A stretch of 64,000 nucleotides of DNA, taken from NCBI RefSeq assembly GCF_900142955.1, contig NZ_FRCP01000016.1:1-64000 (forward strand). The letters run 5' to 3'. Positions 49,302 through 58,446 of the stretch are shown here, one piece after another; positions within the stretch are counted from its first letter, which is position 1, and every line of letters starts with the position of its first letter. The position numbers were made by a program, and so were the translations under genes. The notes under the pieces are model-generated. The model had not been told where the DNA came from and ran no database searches. It saw only the letters and a list, made by a program, of their open reading frames with translations. This DNA is from Anaerosporobacter mobilis DSM 15930. GTDB lineage: Bacteria; Bacillota; Clostridia; Lachnospirales; Lachnospiraceae.

Positions 49302-51839
49302 ATGAAGCATAAGAGACGAATGAAACTGGCATTCTTGCTAGCCGTGCTCTTACTGGTACAGGTGATTCAGCCAATTGGCTTACAATCATCAAAAGCTGCA
49401 GCAACTCCAAAGCTTAATAAATCAACTATTACCTTGCGTAATACTGGTGATACTTATACCTTGGTTGTTAAGAATAAGAGAAGTGGATCAAAATACAGTT
49501 GGTCCACTTCCAACAAAAAAGTTGCTACAGTTAATAAGTACGGTGTGGTTACAGCTGCAAATGGTGGTAGTGCAACGATACGTTGTAAGATTACCTATGC
49601 AACTAAGAAAACGAAGACACTTACTTGTGCAGTAACAGTACGTATTCCGGCAACTGAAGTATCCATAACAAACAAAAAGTTAACGGCAAACAATTGCCAA
49701 ACGATTAAAGTTGGAGAACAATATGACTTTAATAGAAAGCTAACACCAAGTGCAGCTACAGATAATACATATTGGACTATTGAAGATACTTCTATAGCTA
49801 CTGTAGATTCGAAAGGTGTAGTTACCGCTAAGAAAAAAGGTTTGACACGATTAATCGCAACTACAGGAACAAGTAGATCCAGTGCGAATAAAGGAATTGT
49901 AAATGATGCAATGAATCTGTATGTCGTAGGTGATACGGCAGAAGTAATCAGTGTTAATCAAGCCAGTGCCAATGTGATTCAGATTGCTTTCAGTGATCCA
50001 ATCAATCCGGATACCGTATTGAATCTTGATGGATCTAAGACGTTACTAGATAATATCTCGTTTTTAGCACTTAGAGACGATTATGGTAAGCAAGCAAGTG
50101 CTTATGGAAAGATTACTGGAGAATTCTCAACGGATTATACTCTATTGACTCTTAAGAGTGAGATGCCATTCAAGGGCAAATATAAGATTACAATCAAAAA
50201 CCTTGGAACAAAGTCAGAAAAATTAGTGGATCAATATATAAGAACCGTAGAATTAGGCGATACGGTTGCACCAAAATATGTTGATACAACAGTTGATGAG
50301 ACTGGATTACTTGCTTCAATTAACTTTAGTGAGCCAATTAAAGTATCGGGTATGACAATAGAAGCCGTTTCTCGTGCAGATGGTATTACTATGAATGCAC
50401 TATCAACGGCAGTATTAAAGAATAAATCCATCTATCGTCTGTCAGAGGATGCAACATCAATTCTTGTGAATATGAATAATATTAATGCGAATGATAAAAA
50501 CAAACTAATCTATGTATTAGTGAAAGGTATTGAAGATTTGGCAGGCAATAAGACAAATCCTGAATCTGTATCAATGCAGGTATATAGTGATACAAGTGCG
50601 AAACCTCAAGCAAATCTATTAAGTCTTGAACGTACGGGTTACTATACAATAACAGCTACATATGACCGTGCAATTGAAAAACCAGGTACATTATATGTCA
50701 AAGGGGTTTCTTGTATCGGTACAGTTGAATCGAAAGATAAGAAAGTAGTTAAGTATTCGATTCCACCATCTGTAGCAACCTTAACTGGAGCGCAATCTGT
50801 ATCAATCTTAGGATTTAGTGGCTACAACGTATCAAGTTCTTCTGCTTATACGAATGTTACTCGGACCATAGACTTTACAATAAGCGCAATGGCTAATGCA
50901 CCAAGATTAGTAGATTATACGACGGATAGTAAGACGAATATGATTACGTTAAACTATTCTAAAAAGGTTCATCTATCATTAAGTAATGGTACATTACCAG
51001 CAGCTGTTACCGTAACTTACACAGGTACAACGTATACGTACACATATTCAACAACAATTCCTTATCAAGCAGTAGTAACAGATAATGTTGTTAAGATCAT
51101 TCTTGATGCAGATAATATGCAACAAATTGGTACGTACCTTGTAACCATACCAGCGGCATTCGTAACGGACGATGATGATATACCGAATAATACAGCAGAA
51201 ACAATTGCAATTGTTAAGACAGAAGCAACAACGACACCAAGTACCAATGCATTGCCAGCACCAGTAAGTGTATTCCAAGCTACTAATGACAATAACATTA
51301 TTAACGTAGTGTTTGAGAATAAACTTGACGTGGCATCTGCAACAAAAGCAAGTAACTATACATTTAGTAACGGAGTAGTGGTTGAATCAGCTACATTAAC
51401 CCAGAACGATAAGACGAAAGCAGTTGTTCAACTTAGAGTAGCCCTCGCTTCAATAGTTGATAGTGAGGAATATGATTTAACAATTAATAATGTTATGGGA
51501 TATAGCGGAAGTTATGGTTCAATTGATGCAAAACCAATTCATGTAACATTGAAAGAAAACAACCCGCCAACTATTGTATCAGCAGTATTAACATCGGATT
51601 CAACGATTGTATTAACATTTACAGAGCCAGTAAGAGGAAATCTGAACTGTACGGTAACACAGAATGGTAATATTCTTACACAGGCTGGTAGTCCAGTAAT
51701 CTCTGATGTATATGCAACTATTTCCTTGAATACAAGCGTAATGGGAACAAGTGGAATTTATCTTCTAATTAACAGTAATTTAGTCGATTATGCAGGAAAT
51801 TCAGCGATTATATCAGATGGAGCAATTGCAGTAAGATAG
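49302..51839 (+). CDS. Secreted Ig-repeat surface protein 2
   Basis: This 845-residue protein is paralogous to the preceding one over its whole length: signal peptide (AFLLAVLLLVQVIQPIGLQS), Big_2-like domain (YSWSTSNKKVATVNKYG), TYWTIEDTSIATVDSKGVVT, then Ig-like repeats with INFSEPIKVSGM, ATYDRAIEKPG, LNYSKKVHLS, VVFENKLDVASA, LTFTEPVRGN. Alignable landmarks such as SSSAYTNVTRTIDF and SSSDTTANTPVSRVINF make the duplication obvious. It too lacks a recognisable wall anchor. TAGGAGG precedes the ATG. A probable pair of surface-layer or matrix proteins; role inferred from composition. Confidence 0.8.
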   Translation: MKHKRRMKLAFLLAVLLLVQVIQPIGLQSSKAAATPKLNKSTITLRNTGDTYTLVVKNKRSGSKYSWSTSNKKVATVNKYGVVTAANGGSATIRCKITYATKKTKTLTCAVTVRIPATEVSITNKKLTANNCQTIKVGEQYDFNRKLTPSAATDNTYWTIEDTSIATVDSKGVVTAKKKGLTRLIATTGTSRSSANKGIVNDAMNLYVVGDTAEVISVNQASANVIQIAFSDPINPDTVLNLDGSKTLLDNISFLALRDDYGKQASAYGKITGEFSTDYTLLTLKSEMPFKGKYKITIKNLGTKSEKLVDQYIRTVELGDTVAPKYVDTTVDETGLLASINFSEPIKVSGMTIEAVSRADGITMNALSTAVLKNKSIYRLSEDATSILVNMNNINANDKNKLIYVLVKGIEDLAGNKTNPESVSMQVYSDTSAKPQANLLSLERTGYYTITATYDRAIEKPGTLYVKGVSCIGTVESKDKKVVKYSIPPSVATLTGAQSVSILGFSGYNVSSSSAYTNVTRTIDFTISAMANAPRLVDYTTDSKTNMITLNYSKKVHLSLSNGTLPAAVTVTYTGTTYTYTYSTTIPYQAVVTDNVVKIILDADNMQQIGTYLVTIPAAFVTDDDDIPNNTAETIAIVKTEATTTPSTNALPAPVSVFQATNDNNIINVVFENKLDVASATKASNYTFSNGVVVESATLTQNDKTKAVVQLRVALASIVDSEEYDLTINNVMGYSGSYGSIDAKPIHVTLKENNPPTIVSAVLTSDSTIVLTFTEPVRGNLNCTVTQNGNILTQAGSPVISDVYATISLNTSVMGTSGIYLLINSNLVDYAGNSAIISDGAIAVR

Positions 51840-51899
51840 GAAACAATTATTTCCTCTTTACCTTTGCGAAACAATGATTTATAATTAATATGTTTCTAT

Positions 51900-51937
51900 A
51901 ATTACATCCTTCCAGTATTTACTAGAAGGATGTAATT
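51900..51937 (+). terminator. Hairpin after the surface-protein pair
   Basis: AATTACATCCTTC pairs perfectly with GAAGGATGTAATT (13 bp, 12-base loop). No T run follows, so it may protect the mRNA 3' end instead of terminating. Confidence 0.6.
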
Positions 51938-52043
51938 GCGTATAAGGGCCGATAATACTGTGATATATATATGAGCAGCGTAGTAGCTTGCGAATATTCG
52001 TGTACATAGTGATACGACCTATAAGGTAAGGAGTGTGAAATCC

Positions 52044-52508
52044 TTGAATAGGAAGACAAAGGAAATAATTAGAGTCTTGCTGTGGATTTTCTTTATTATA
52101 TATATGGTTGCCTTGACCTATTTTTTGTTCTTTAGTGAACGATTTGGTAGAGTTATGGGAGGAGAATACCGTTATAATTTACAGCTGTTTCGAGAGATAA
52201 GAAGATTTATTGTATATAGAAGAGAAGTAGGTTTTACAAGTTTCATGATTAATATCGTAGGAAATGTTGTAGCCTTTATACCGTTTGGATTTATACTTCC
52301 AGCTATAAGTCCACGGAATAGAAAGTTTTTGAACATAGCATTACTTAGTTTTGAACTTACCTTATCCATTGAAATTATGCAGTTAGTGCTACAGGTGGGG
52401 ACGTTTGATGTGGATGACATCTTCATGAACCTAATGGGTGGAATAATTGGGTACATCTTGTTTGCCGTTGGTCATCGATGTATAAGTGGGTTCAAAAAAA
52501 GGTTCTAG
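52044..52508 (+). CDS. VanZ-family membrane protein
   Basis: This 154-residue protein has four membrane segments (VLLWIFFIIYMVALTYFLFF, INIVGNVVAFIPFGFIL, LNIALLSFELTLSIEIMQL, NLMGGIIGYILFAVGH) and the VanZ motifs N-x-x-G-N (NIVGN) and DVDDIFMNLMGG. VanZ itself gives low-level teicoplanin resistance; most homologues are of unknown function. I favour the TTG at 52044 because AAGGAG lies ten bases before it; a GTG at 52035 is too close to that site. Not linked to a vancomycin cluster. Confidence 0.85.
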   Translation: MNRKTKEIIRVLLWIFFIIYMVALTYFLFFSERFGRVMGGEYRYNLQLFREIRRFIVYRREVGFTSFMINIVGNVVAFIPFGFILPAISPRNRKFLNIALLSFELTLSIEIMQLVLQVGTFDVDDIFMNLMGGIIGYILFAVGHRCISGFKKRF

Positions 52509-52563
52509 ACGGATAGGAAGAGACAAGAGTGAACAAAAAGTTCACACTACAGTATACGTGTTG

Positions 52564-52695
52564 TATCGCAAGCGAGGTTGCGATATGCATGGGAGGGGTT
52601 GAAAGGATATCAATAGAAAGGAGTCATGCGCTGCCCTCTTTCAACCTAATTATAAGGCAGTATCACAAGTTGTTGCAAATTTGTGATATGCATGG
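52564..52695 (+). other. Structured repeat element, copy 2 (before the 106-residue membrane protein gene)
   Basis: Same architecture as copy 1: GGTTGAAAG (52597-52605) with CTTTCAACC (52638-52646); CTGCC (52631-52635) with GGCAG (52656-52660); TATCACAA (52661-52668) with TTGTGATA (52681-52688); CATGC (52625-52629) with GCATG (52690-52694). An extra hairpin upstream, TATCGCAA (52564-52571) with TTGCGATA (52578-52585) plus GCATGGG, repeats the last hairpin with a double-sided base change. This supports a selected RNA structure. Confidence 0.7.
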
Positions 52696-52703
52696 GTATC
52701 ATA

Positions 52704-53024
52704 ATGAGAAGGAAGAAGAATGATGATTTTAAGTTCTCAGACAAGTACCATCCAGTGCAAGGTATTGTAGGAGTTGTCGTGGCATTACTTGCGCTAATCG
52801 CTACATGCGTGCTATTCTATATCTCAAGTACAAGTGCAGGTAACGCGGGGGTGTGGATTGGCTTTGCTGGACTTGGAATATTCATAATTAATATAATAGG
52901 GTTTGTACTTTCGGTTCAGGGATTTCGTAAGCAGGATATATATTATCGGTTTCCGATCGCAGGCATTATGTTAAATGGTTTTTTATTTATTGTATTTCTT
53001 CTATTATATATTGTAGGAATTTAA
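52704..53024 (+). CDS. Small conserved membrane protein
   Basis: This 106-residue protein has a basic N-terminus (MRRKKNDDFKFSDKYHPVQG), then three membrane segments (IVGVVVALLALIATCVLFYI, VWIGFAGLGIFIINIIGFVL, PIAGIMLNGFLFIVFLLLYI). It resembles small DUF6142-type proteins common in Lachnospiraceae, but I am not certain of that family. No enzymatic motif. ATG 52704 follows the structured repeat; no ordinary ribosome site is visible, as with pheT. The frame opens seven codons earlier inside the element. Confidence 0.7.
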   Translation: MRRKKNDDFKFSDKYHPVQGIVGVVVALLALIATCVLFYISSTSAGNAGVWIGFAGLGIFIINIIGFVLSVQGFRKQDIYYRFPIAGIMLNGFLFIVFLLLYIVGI

Positions 53025-53028
53025 CTAA

Positions 53029-53078
53029 TAAGACGAGGTTGTTTACCGACGTGAATTGGTAAGGGACGTCGTCTTTTT
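53029..53078 (+). terminator. Terminator after the small membrane protein gene
   Basis: AAGACGA pairs with TCGTCTT, with an inner TTACC/GGTAA stem, followed by TTTTTG. Confidence 0.75.
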
Positions 53079-53185
53079 GTGTATAATAATTCTTGTAAGA
53101 AAAAAGTAAGGTTTGTATAATAAATTATATGTTATGATGAAAGATATAGATATTCAATAGATACGATTTTGGAGAGGTAATGACA

Positions 53186-53875
53186 ATGACAATACTTATA
53201 GTTGATGATGATAAAGAAATAGCCGAATTGGTTGAAATCTATCTGATAGGGGAAGGTTATCAGGTTTTCAAAGCATATCATGCCAAAGAAGCATTAGAGA
53301 TTCTTAGTAAGGAAGAGGTACATCTAGTAATATTAGATATTATGATGCCGGGTATAGATGGAATTCAGTTATGTAAACAGATTAGAGTAGACAACGCTGT
53401 ACCAATCATTATGCTTAGCGCAAAGTCGACTGATGATGATAAGATTAATGGGCTTGCAACAGGGGCGGATGATTATGTAACAAAGCCATTTAATCCATTA
53501 GAGTTGCTTGCAAGAGTTAAATCCCAATTACGTAGATATACACAATTTAATAGCGGGCAGTCTACAGATAAGCAAGAGAAGATTATTCAATTAGAAAATC
53601 TTAATATTAATCGAGAGACGCACTCGGTTAGATCATATGACCGTGAGGTGAAATTGACACCAATTGAATTCGAGATATTATTTTTATTGGCCTCTAACAA
53701 AGGAAAAGTGTTTAGTACGGAAGAGATCTTTGAACGCGTATGGAATGAGAAGATATTCGAAGCTAATAATACTGTAATGGTACATATTAGAAGAATACGT
53801 GAAAAGATTGAATTAGATTCTAGAGAAGTGCAGATTATCAAAACCGTATGGGGAGTGGGATACAAAATTGATTAA
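53186..53875 (+). CDS. OmpR-family response regulator
   Basis: This 229-residue protein has a receiver domain 1-~115 with the acidic pocket VDDDKE (Asp8/Asp9), phosphoacceptor Asp51 in VILDIMMPGIDG, Ser/Thr in MLSAKS, and Lys in VTKPFNPLELLARV. A winged-helix effector domain follows at ~130-229 (TPIEFEILFLLASNKGKVFS, VWNEKIFEANNTVMVHIRRI, VWGVGYKID). ATG 53186 is eight bases after GGAGAGG; an ATG two codons earlier is too close. It overlaps the kinase gene by 8 bases. Likely controls the lipoprotein/ABC cluster downstream, as with many kinase-exporter pairs; inference. Confidence 0.9.
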   Translation: MTILIVDDDKEIAELVEIYLIGEGYQVFKAYHAKEALEILSKEEVHLVILDIMMPGIDGIQLCKQIRVDNAVPIIMLSAKSTDDDKINGLATGADDYVTKPFNPLELLARVKSQLRRYTQFNSGQSTDKQEKIIQLENLNINRETHSVRSYDREVKLTPIEFEILFLLASNKGKVFSTEEIFERVWNEKIFEANNTVMVHIRRIREKIELDSREVQIIKTVWGVGYKID

Positions 53876-55085
53876 GTATATGAAAAAATATAAGGTGGAA
53901 GAGAACTTTCAGAAAAGAATTATTCGATATGCAATACTTAGTCTGCTAATAACAATACTAATCGAGGCCATGGTAGTTGGTATTATTTACTTGGGAGGTT
54001 ACGTATTTAGCAATAGACAATCCACCGATGAGATGAACATTGAGATGCAGTCTGATCTGGTAGAGAATAATCGGCTAGCTGATACACCAATGATAGCGAA
54101 AGCTACTGTTCCGGAAGAAATACCGAAACAATCTTTTTTAGATAAAAAGGAAGCCGTTTTTGTTATAGCAGCCATCTGTATGGTATCAGGGGCTATTTTG
54201 TTTACCTGTTTATTCATAATCTATTTACAACGATATTACCGATATATCGCAGAAATTACTGAAGGGATTGACCGAATTGCTTTAGGAGACTTTGAAAGTA
54301 AGATACCAGTACGATATAACGATGAATTATCTTCCGTGGCCGATACCGTGAATCGTCTATCTGTAAGTATACAGAAGATGATCGAGGTACAAAGGGAGAA
54401 TGAACAATCAAAGAATGACTTAATCACTAGTGTTGCTCATGACTTAAGGACCCCATTAACATCAATCATTGGATATCTTGATCTCGTTCGTCTTGGTAAA
54501 GTAACAGACGAGAATATGAAGCAGAGATATGTAGGTATTGCATATAATAAAGCAAAACGATTGCAGAATCTTATAGAAGATTTGTTTGCGTATACACAAT
54601 TAAGTTTTGGTAAGGTTACACTTCGAAACAGTGAACTTGATATGGTGAAGTTTCTTGAGCAAATAGCAGAAGAATTCTATCCAATTTTTCAAGATTCTAA
54701 TCTGGAATATACATTTCGTACCGATGTTACGAAAGCTGTTGTTTACGGAGATGGCGACATGTTAGAACGAGTTTTTGCGAATCTATATGGTAATGCAGTG
54801 AAATACGGAAAAGAAGGGGAAAAAGTAGAAGCGTATCTAGAAGAAAAGGATGATACATTTGAAATCCGCATTACGAATTACGGACAATTAATACCGAAAG
54901 AAGAAATTGAAAATATATTTGAACGATTTTATCGTGTAGATAGTTCTAGATCAGGAGAAACAGGCGGGACTGGTTTAGGCTTAGCGATTGCTAGGAATAT
55001 TGTAGTGATGCATGGGGGAACAATCACAGCAACCAGCAATATCGGGGGGACAACATTTACCGTAACTCTGAATAAAGCAATATAG
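53868..55085 (+). CDS. Membrane sensor histidine kinase
   Basis: The protein has 405 residues. Membrane segments at ~23-46 (AILSLLITILIEAMVVGII) and ~100-120 (VFVIAAICMVSGAILFTCLF) enclose a short extracytoplasmic loop of ~55 residues. A HAMP domain (~120-175), then HisKA with His191 in SVAHDLRTPLTSIIG, then the ATPase domain with N box ANLYGNAVKYG, RFYRVDSSRSGETGGTGLGL and the final GGTTFTVTL complete it. The loop is too short for a classic ligand domain, so it may sense membrane stress or the neighbouring transporter. TTG 53868 is preferred because GGGA lies seven bases upstream. Confidence 0.9.
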   Translation: MIKYMKKYKVEENFQKRIIRYAILSLLITILIEAMVVGIIYLGGYVFSNRQSTDEMNIEMQSDLVENNRLADTPMIAKATVPEEIPKQSFLDKKEAVFVIAAICMVSGAILFTCLFIIYLQRYYRYIAEITEGIDRIALGDFESKIPVRYNDELSSVADTVNRLSVSIQKMIEVQRENEQSKNDLITSVAHDLRTPLTSIIGYLDLVRLGKVTDENMKQRYVGIAYNKAKRLQNLIEDLFAYTQLSFGKVTLRNSELDMVKFLEQIAEEFYPIFQDSNLEYTFRTDVTKAVVYGDGDMLERVFANLYGNAVKYGKEGEKVEAYLEEKDDTFEIRITNYGQLIPKEEIENIFERFYRVDSSRSGETGGTGLGLAIARNIVVMHGGTITATSNIGGTTFTVTLNKAI

Positions 55086-55117
55086 CGACCGTAGAAATTA
55101 TAGTTAGGAGATTGAAT

Positions 55118-57436
55118 ATGGTGTCAAGTATGAAGCGATATAGCCTACTATTGTGTATTATAGTATTGTTACTTACAGGCTGTAGTGTGTTCACGCGCAA
55201 GGAATCCACGACAAATACAAGCGATAATCGGTCCTATAATTATCCTGTAGTTTTTACAGATGTTACAAAAGAGGTTCGAGTGAAAGTATCATATGGACTA
55301 AATCAGTATGCGAAAATAGGGAAAGATATGCACTTAAAGGTAGAGATTACTACAGGGAAAGAGCCATATGAGGGATATCTACAGATAGAGGTACCTTTTG
55401 AGAGTAGTTCAACCAAGTATAATCAGGATATTGCAGTAGCTTCGGACTCTTATGCTACTTATGAGATGAACATACCTGTGGCTTATGAGAATATGAAATT
55501 CTTAATTAACCTATTGGATAATGAAAAGAAGACCCAAGCATCGCAAAAGGCAAATGTTCAGGCTAGTAGAATCTATGATGTACAATATATTGGTGTCTTT
55601 AATAAGAAAATGCAAACAGAACCAGTCGTGAGCCAAGGTAAAATGCAAGTGTTTCAACTGTATGCAGATAAATTAGAAGATGCGTTTGACAACCTTAATT
55701 TGATTGATTGTATCTTAATTAATGAAGATGAGATAAAGAAACTTGATGAGTCAGTAGCATTAAGATTAAAGGAATGGCTTCAGAATGGTGGAACGTTATT
55801 GGTCGAAGATACGTATAAGAAGGTCATATCCAGAGAGGAAGAGACCGGTAAGGATAGTGACAATACAGGGGATTATGGTTTTGGGAGATATATCTTTGTT
55901 CCTGAGATGGAAAATGTTAGTGAATTAACACGATATGTTGAGAGTCTTGGATTGAATCCAAAATTATTCCTATCAGGAATTACAGATAATCAAATAAAAG
56001 CGAGTATCAATGCAGAAGTGGTATCAAAAATACCGAGTTTTACTAAGTATGTTATCTTGTTTCTTCTATATATAATAGTAATCGGACCTGTGTTATATGG
56101 CATCTTGAAAATGATAAATCGCAGAACTTACTACTGGGGAATTGCACCAGCTATATCGGTTATATTCTTAGCCTGTGTTTATGGATTAGGGAAAGAAACT
56201 CGAGTGGAGAATACCTATCTTAGATATGTGACAATTACACAAATCGCTCAGAATGGGTATACCAATGATACAACATATTCTGCTGCAGTAAGTCCTGCTA
56301 AAGCTACATTATCAGTTCAAGCAGATGAGGCTGAGAATCTTAGGCCGTTATATACAATGAGAGATAATTACCAAGTATCGTCAGATAAGAAACGTGCTAA
56401 TATGGAGTTTTCTATGAATGTAGAAAATACTACAGATGAAGAAAAATTAGGAAGTTTAAGTACGATCAGTACAGTTACTAATTTAAGAGCGTTTCAACCA
56501 ATCTACTTAAAAACAACTAAGTCATATCAGACTTCAGAAAAAGAAGGACAAGAGATGCAACCGGCAACTAGGTTAACATATGCTAATTATAGTATGACAG
56601 GTACATTTACGAATACTTTAGGAGTGGATATGCGTAATGCATGTATCGTTAGTAATCAAACACTTATTAAAATTGGAGATTTGTCAAGTGGCGAGGCAGT
56701 TGAGTTAGAAGATTGTCAACAAGAGTATATACCATCTTATGATTTGATTTTTACAGAGGCGGTGGATAGTCGTATTAAGGATCTTACAAAGAGTACTGAT
56801 ACGATGGTAGATAAAGATACTTATATAGAGGAGAATTCTAGATATACTTTGATGCAGTATCTATTGAATGAATGGGTAGTTTCCAATCCAGACGGAAGTT
56901 ATCTAATTGCATTTACAGAGGATTCTGATGAGAATTCTGTTGTAAGCAAGCTTGGTATCAGCCAAGTTGAAGCTGGTGCTCATTTGATTATTAAGGAGCT
57001 TGGAATTGATTATGCTATCGGTAACGGAGATATCTTCCAACCAACAATCAAGAAGTATATGACTGTTGTAGATGGTGATTATTATGAAGCGCTTGATATG
57101 ATTGAATCCGATAATCTTACGGTTGACTATAATTTTGGTCGGGAGCGGATAAAGCGAATCGAGTACTCCTCGTATTACAATACGGAATTTTATGTTGATG
57201 AAACCAATAAAGAGGATTTATGGTTAGGCTTCTATGGTTCGATATATTTCTATAATAGAAGAACAGGGGAATATGATAAGGTAATTACAAGTGGAGAAGA
57301 AACGGTTATGAATCAATTGAAGGACTATCTAGATGATACGAATGTTCTAAGAGTTCGATATGAAGTATCTCAGAATAGTGTGAACAGCAATTTAATAACG
57401 ATTCCTAAGTTAACAGCTATTGTGAAAAAGAAATAG
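55118..57436 (+). CDS. Large lipoprotein with membrane segment, ABC-linked
   Basis: The protein has 772 residues. Lipoprotein signal with LLLTGC (Cys ~22), a beta-rich extracytoplasmic region to ~150, a DUF4350/GATase-like region (YADKLEDAFDNLNLIDCILI, LKEWLQNGGTLLVED), then membrane segments near 310-350 (YVILFLLYIIVIGPVLYGIL; ISVIFLACVYGLG) and a further large domain to the end. The combination resembles proteins that accompany ABC-2 exporters of the GldAFG type. AGGAG lies seven bases before ATG 55118. It starts 32 bases after the kinase gene and precedes the ATPase gene, so the cluster is one functional unit. Substrate unknown. Confidence 0.7.
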   Translation: MVSSMKRYSLLLCIIVLLLTGCSVFTRKESTTNTSDNRSYNYPVVFTDVTKEVRVKVSYGLNQYAKIGKDMHLKVEITTGKEPYEGYLQIEVPFESSSTKYNQDIAVASDSYATYEMNIPVAYENMKFLINLLDNEKKTQASQKANVQASRIYDVQYIGVFNKKMQTEPVVSQGKMQVFQLYADKLEDAFDNLNLIDCILINEDEIKKLDESVALRLKEWLQNGGTLLVEDTYKKVISREEETGKDSDNTGDYGFGRYIFVPEMENVSELTRYVESLGLNPKLFLSGITDNQIKASINAEVVSKIPSFTKYVILFLLYIIVIGPVLYGILKMINRRTYYWGIAPAISVIFLACVYGLGKETRVENTYLRYVTITQIAQNGYTNDTTYSAAVSPAKATLSVQADEAENLRPLYTMRDNYQVSSDKKRANMEFSMNVENTTDEEKLGSLSTISTVTNLRAFQPIYLKTTKSYQTSEKEGQEMQPATRLTYANYSMTGTFTNTLGVDMRNACIVSNQTLIKIGDLSSGEAVELEDCQQEYIPSYDLIFTEAVDSRIKDLTKSTDTMVDKDTYIEENSRYTLMQYLLNEWVVSNPDGSYLIAFTEDSDENSVVSKLGISQVEAGAHLIIKELGIDYAIGNGDIFQPTIKKYMTVVDGDYYEALDMIESDNLTVDYNFGRERIKRIEYSSYYNTEFYVDETNKEDLWLGFYGSIYFYNRRTGEYDKVITSGEETVMNQLKDYLDDTNVLRVRYEVSQNSVNSNLITIPKLTAIVKKK

Positions 57437-57521
57437 TAATTATTTTAAAAGTAAACTTGTAGATGCAAATGTTGTTTTGAGAATCAAAGTTTGCAGGTTA
57501 CGGAAAGGTATGGTTATTATA

Positions 57522-58442
57522 ATGCTAGAAATTCAAGATCTAAGTAAAGAGTACGATACACATATGGTGCTTGATAGTATGAAACTTCATATCCAAAAAG
57601 GAGAATTGTTTGGTTTAGTTGGTCCTAATGGAGCAGGTAAGACAACAATGATTAAGATCATTGCAGGTCTGTTAGAACCTGATGCTGGTTTGGTAATGAT
57701 AGATGGAAAGAGGACAACTACCAAAGAAAGAAGAACGCATGCTAAGATTGGATACATGCCAGATTATTCTGGTACTTATCCCAATCTTACCGTGTATGAG
57801 TATATGGATTTCTACACACAGATGAATGGATACAAAGGAAAAGACGCAAAGAAGAAGATAGAAGAGAACTTAGAATTAGTAAATCTGTATTCCAAAAAAG
57901 AGGAATATGTTGATGTGTTATCAAGAGGGATTAAGCAACGACTTTGTCTCGCAAGATGTTTAATATCAGAACCAGAATTATTGCTACTAGATGAACCTAC
58001 TTCGGGGCTTGATCCAAGAGCACGGAATGATATAAGAATGATTCTTAATACCCTAAGAGAGAAAGGTAAGACCATAATAATTAGTTCGCATTTACTTCAC
58101 GATCTTTCTAAGATGTGTTCACACATTGGTATCTTAGATAAGGGAAAGATGATCACACAAGGACCGGTAGAGGATATATTGCAGATGGAGGAACAAGCAA
58201 AGCCATTGCGAATTCGATTTACAGAAGTAAATGCAAGTTTACTAAAGTTCTTAGATTCTCATGCATTAATTAATAATTTGACTATTGATGGGGCACAAGC
58301 AACAATGCACTTTCAAGGGGATTCAATGGAAGAGGCAAAATTATTAACGGCATTGATACGAAATGGGGCAGGGATTTGTTATTTCGCTAGAGAAGAAGGA
58401 AGCCTTGAGAGATTATTTCTACAGATAACGAAAGGAGAGTAG
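57522..58442 (+). CDS. ABC transporter ATP-binding protein
   Basis: The protein has 306 residues. Walker A GPNGAGKTT starts at Gly34, Q-loop region MPDYSG, signature LSRGIKQRLCLARCL, Walker B LLLLDEPTSGLDPRA, switch His in ISSHLLHD. A C-terminal ~85-residue extension (after DKGKMITQG) is typical for CcmA/GldA-like exporters. ATG 57522 gives the standard LEIQDLSKEY start; GGAAAGG lies 13 bases upstream, and ATG 57510 is an alternative. Pairs with the permease four bases downstream. Confidence 0.88.
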   Translation: MLEIQDLSKEYDTHMVLDSMKLHIQKGELFGLVGPNGAGKTTMIKIIAGLLEPDAGLVMIDGKRTTTKERRTHAKIGYMPDYSGTYPNLTVYEYMDFYTQMNGYKGKDAKKKIEENLELVNLYSKKEEYVDVLSRGIKQRLCLARCLISEPELLLLDEPTSGLDPRARNDIRMILNTLREKGKTIIISSHLLHDLSKMCSHIGILDKGKMITQGPVEDILQMEEQAKPLRIRFTEVNASLLKFLDSHALINNLTIDGAQATMHFQGDSMEEAKLLTALIRNGAGICYFAREEGSLERLFLQITKGE

Positions 58443-58446
58443 GTGA

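Noticed and set aside
52529..52723. A 64-residue plus-strand open frame across the structured element
   Set aside because: It runs straight through the hairpins and overlaps the real gene at 52704 in another frame; no good ribosome site and a composition dictated by the repeat.
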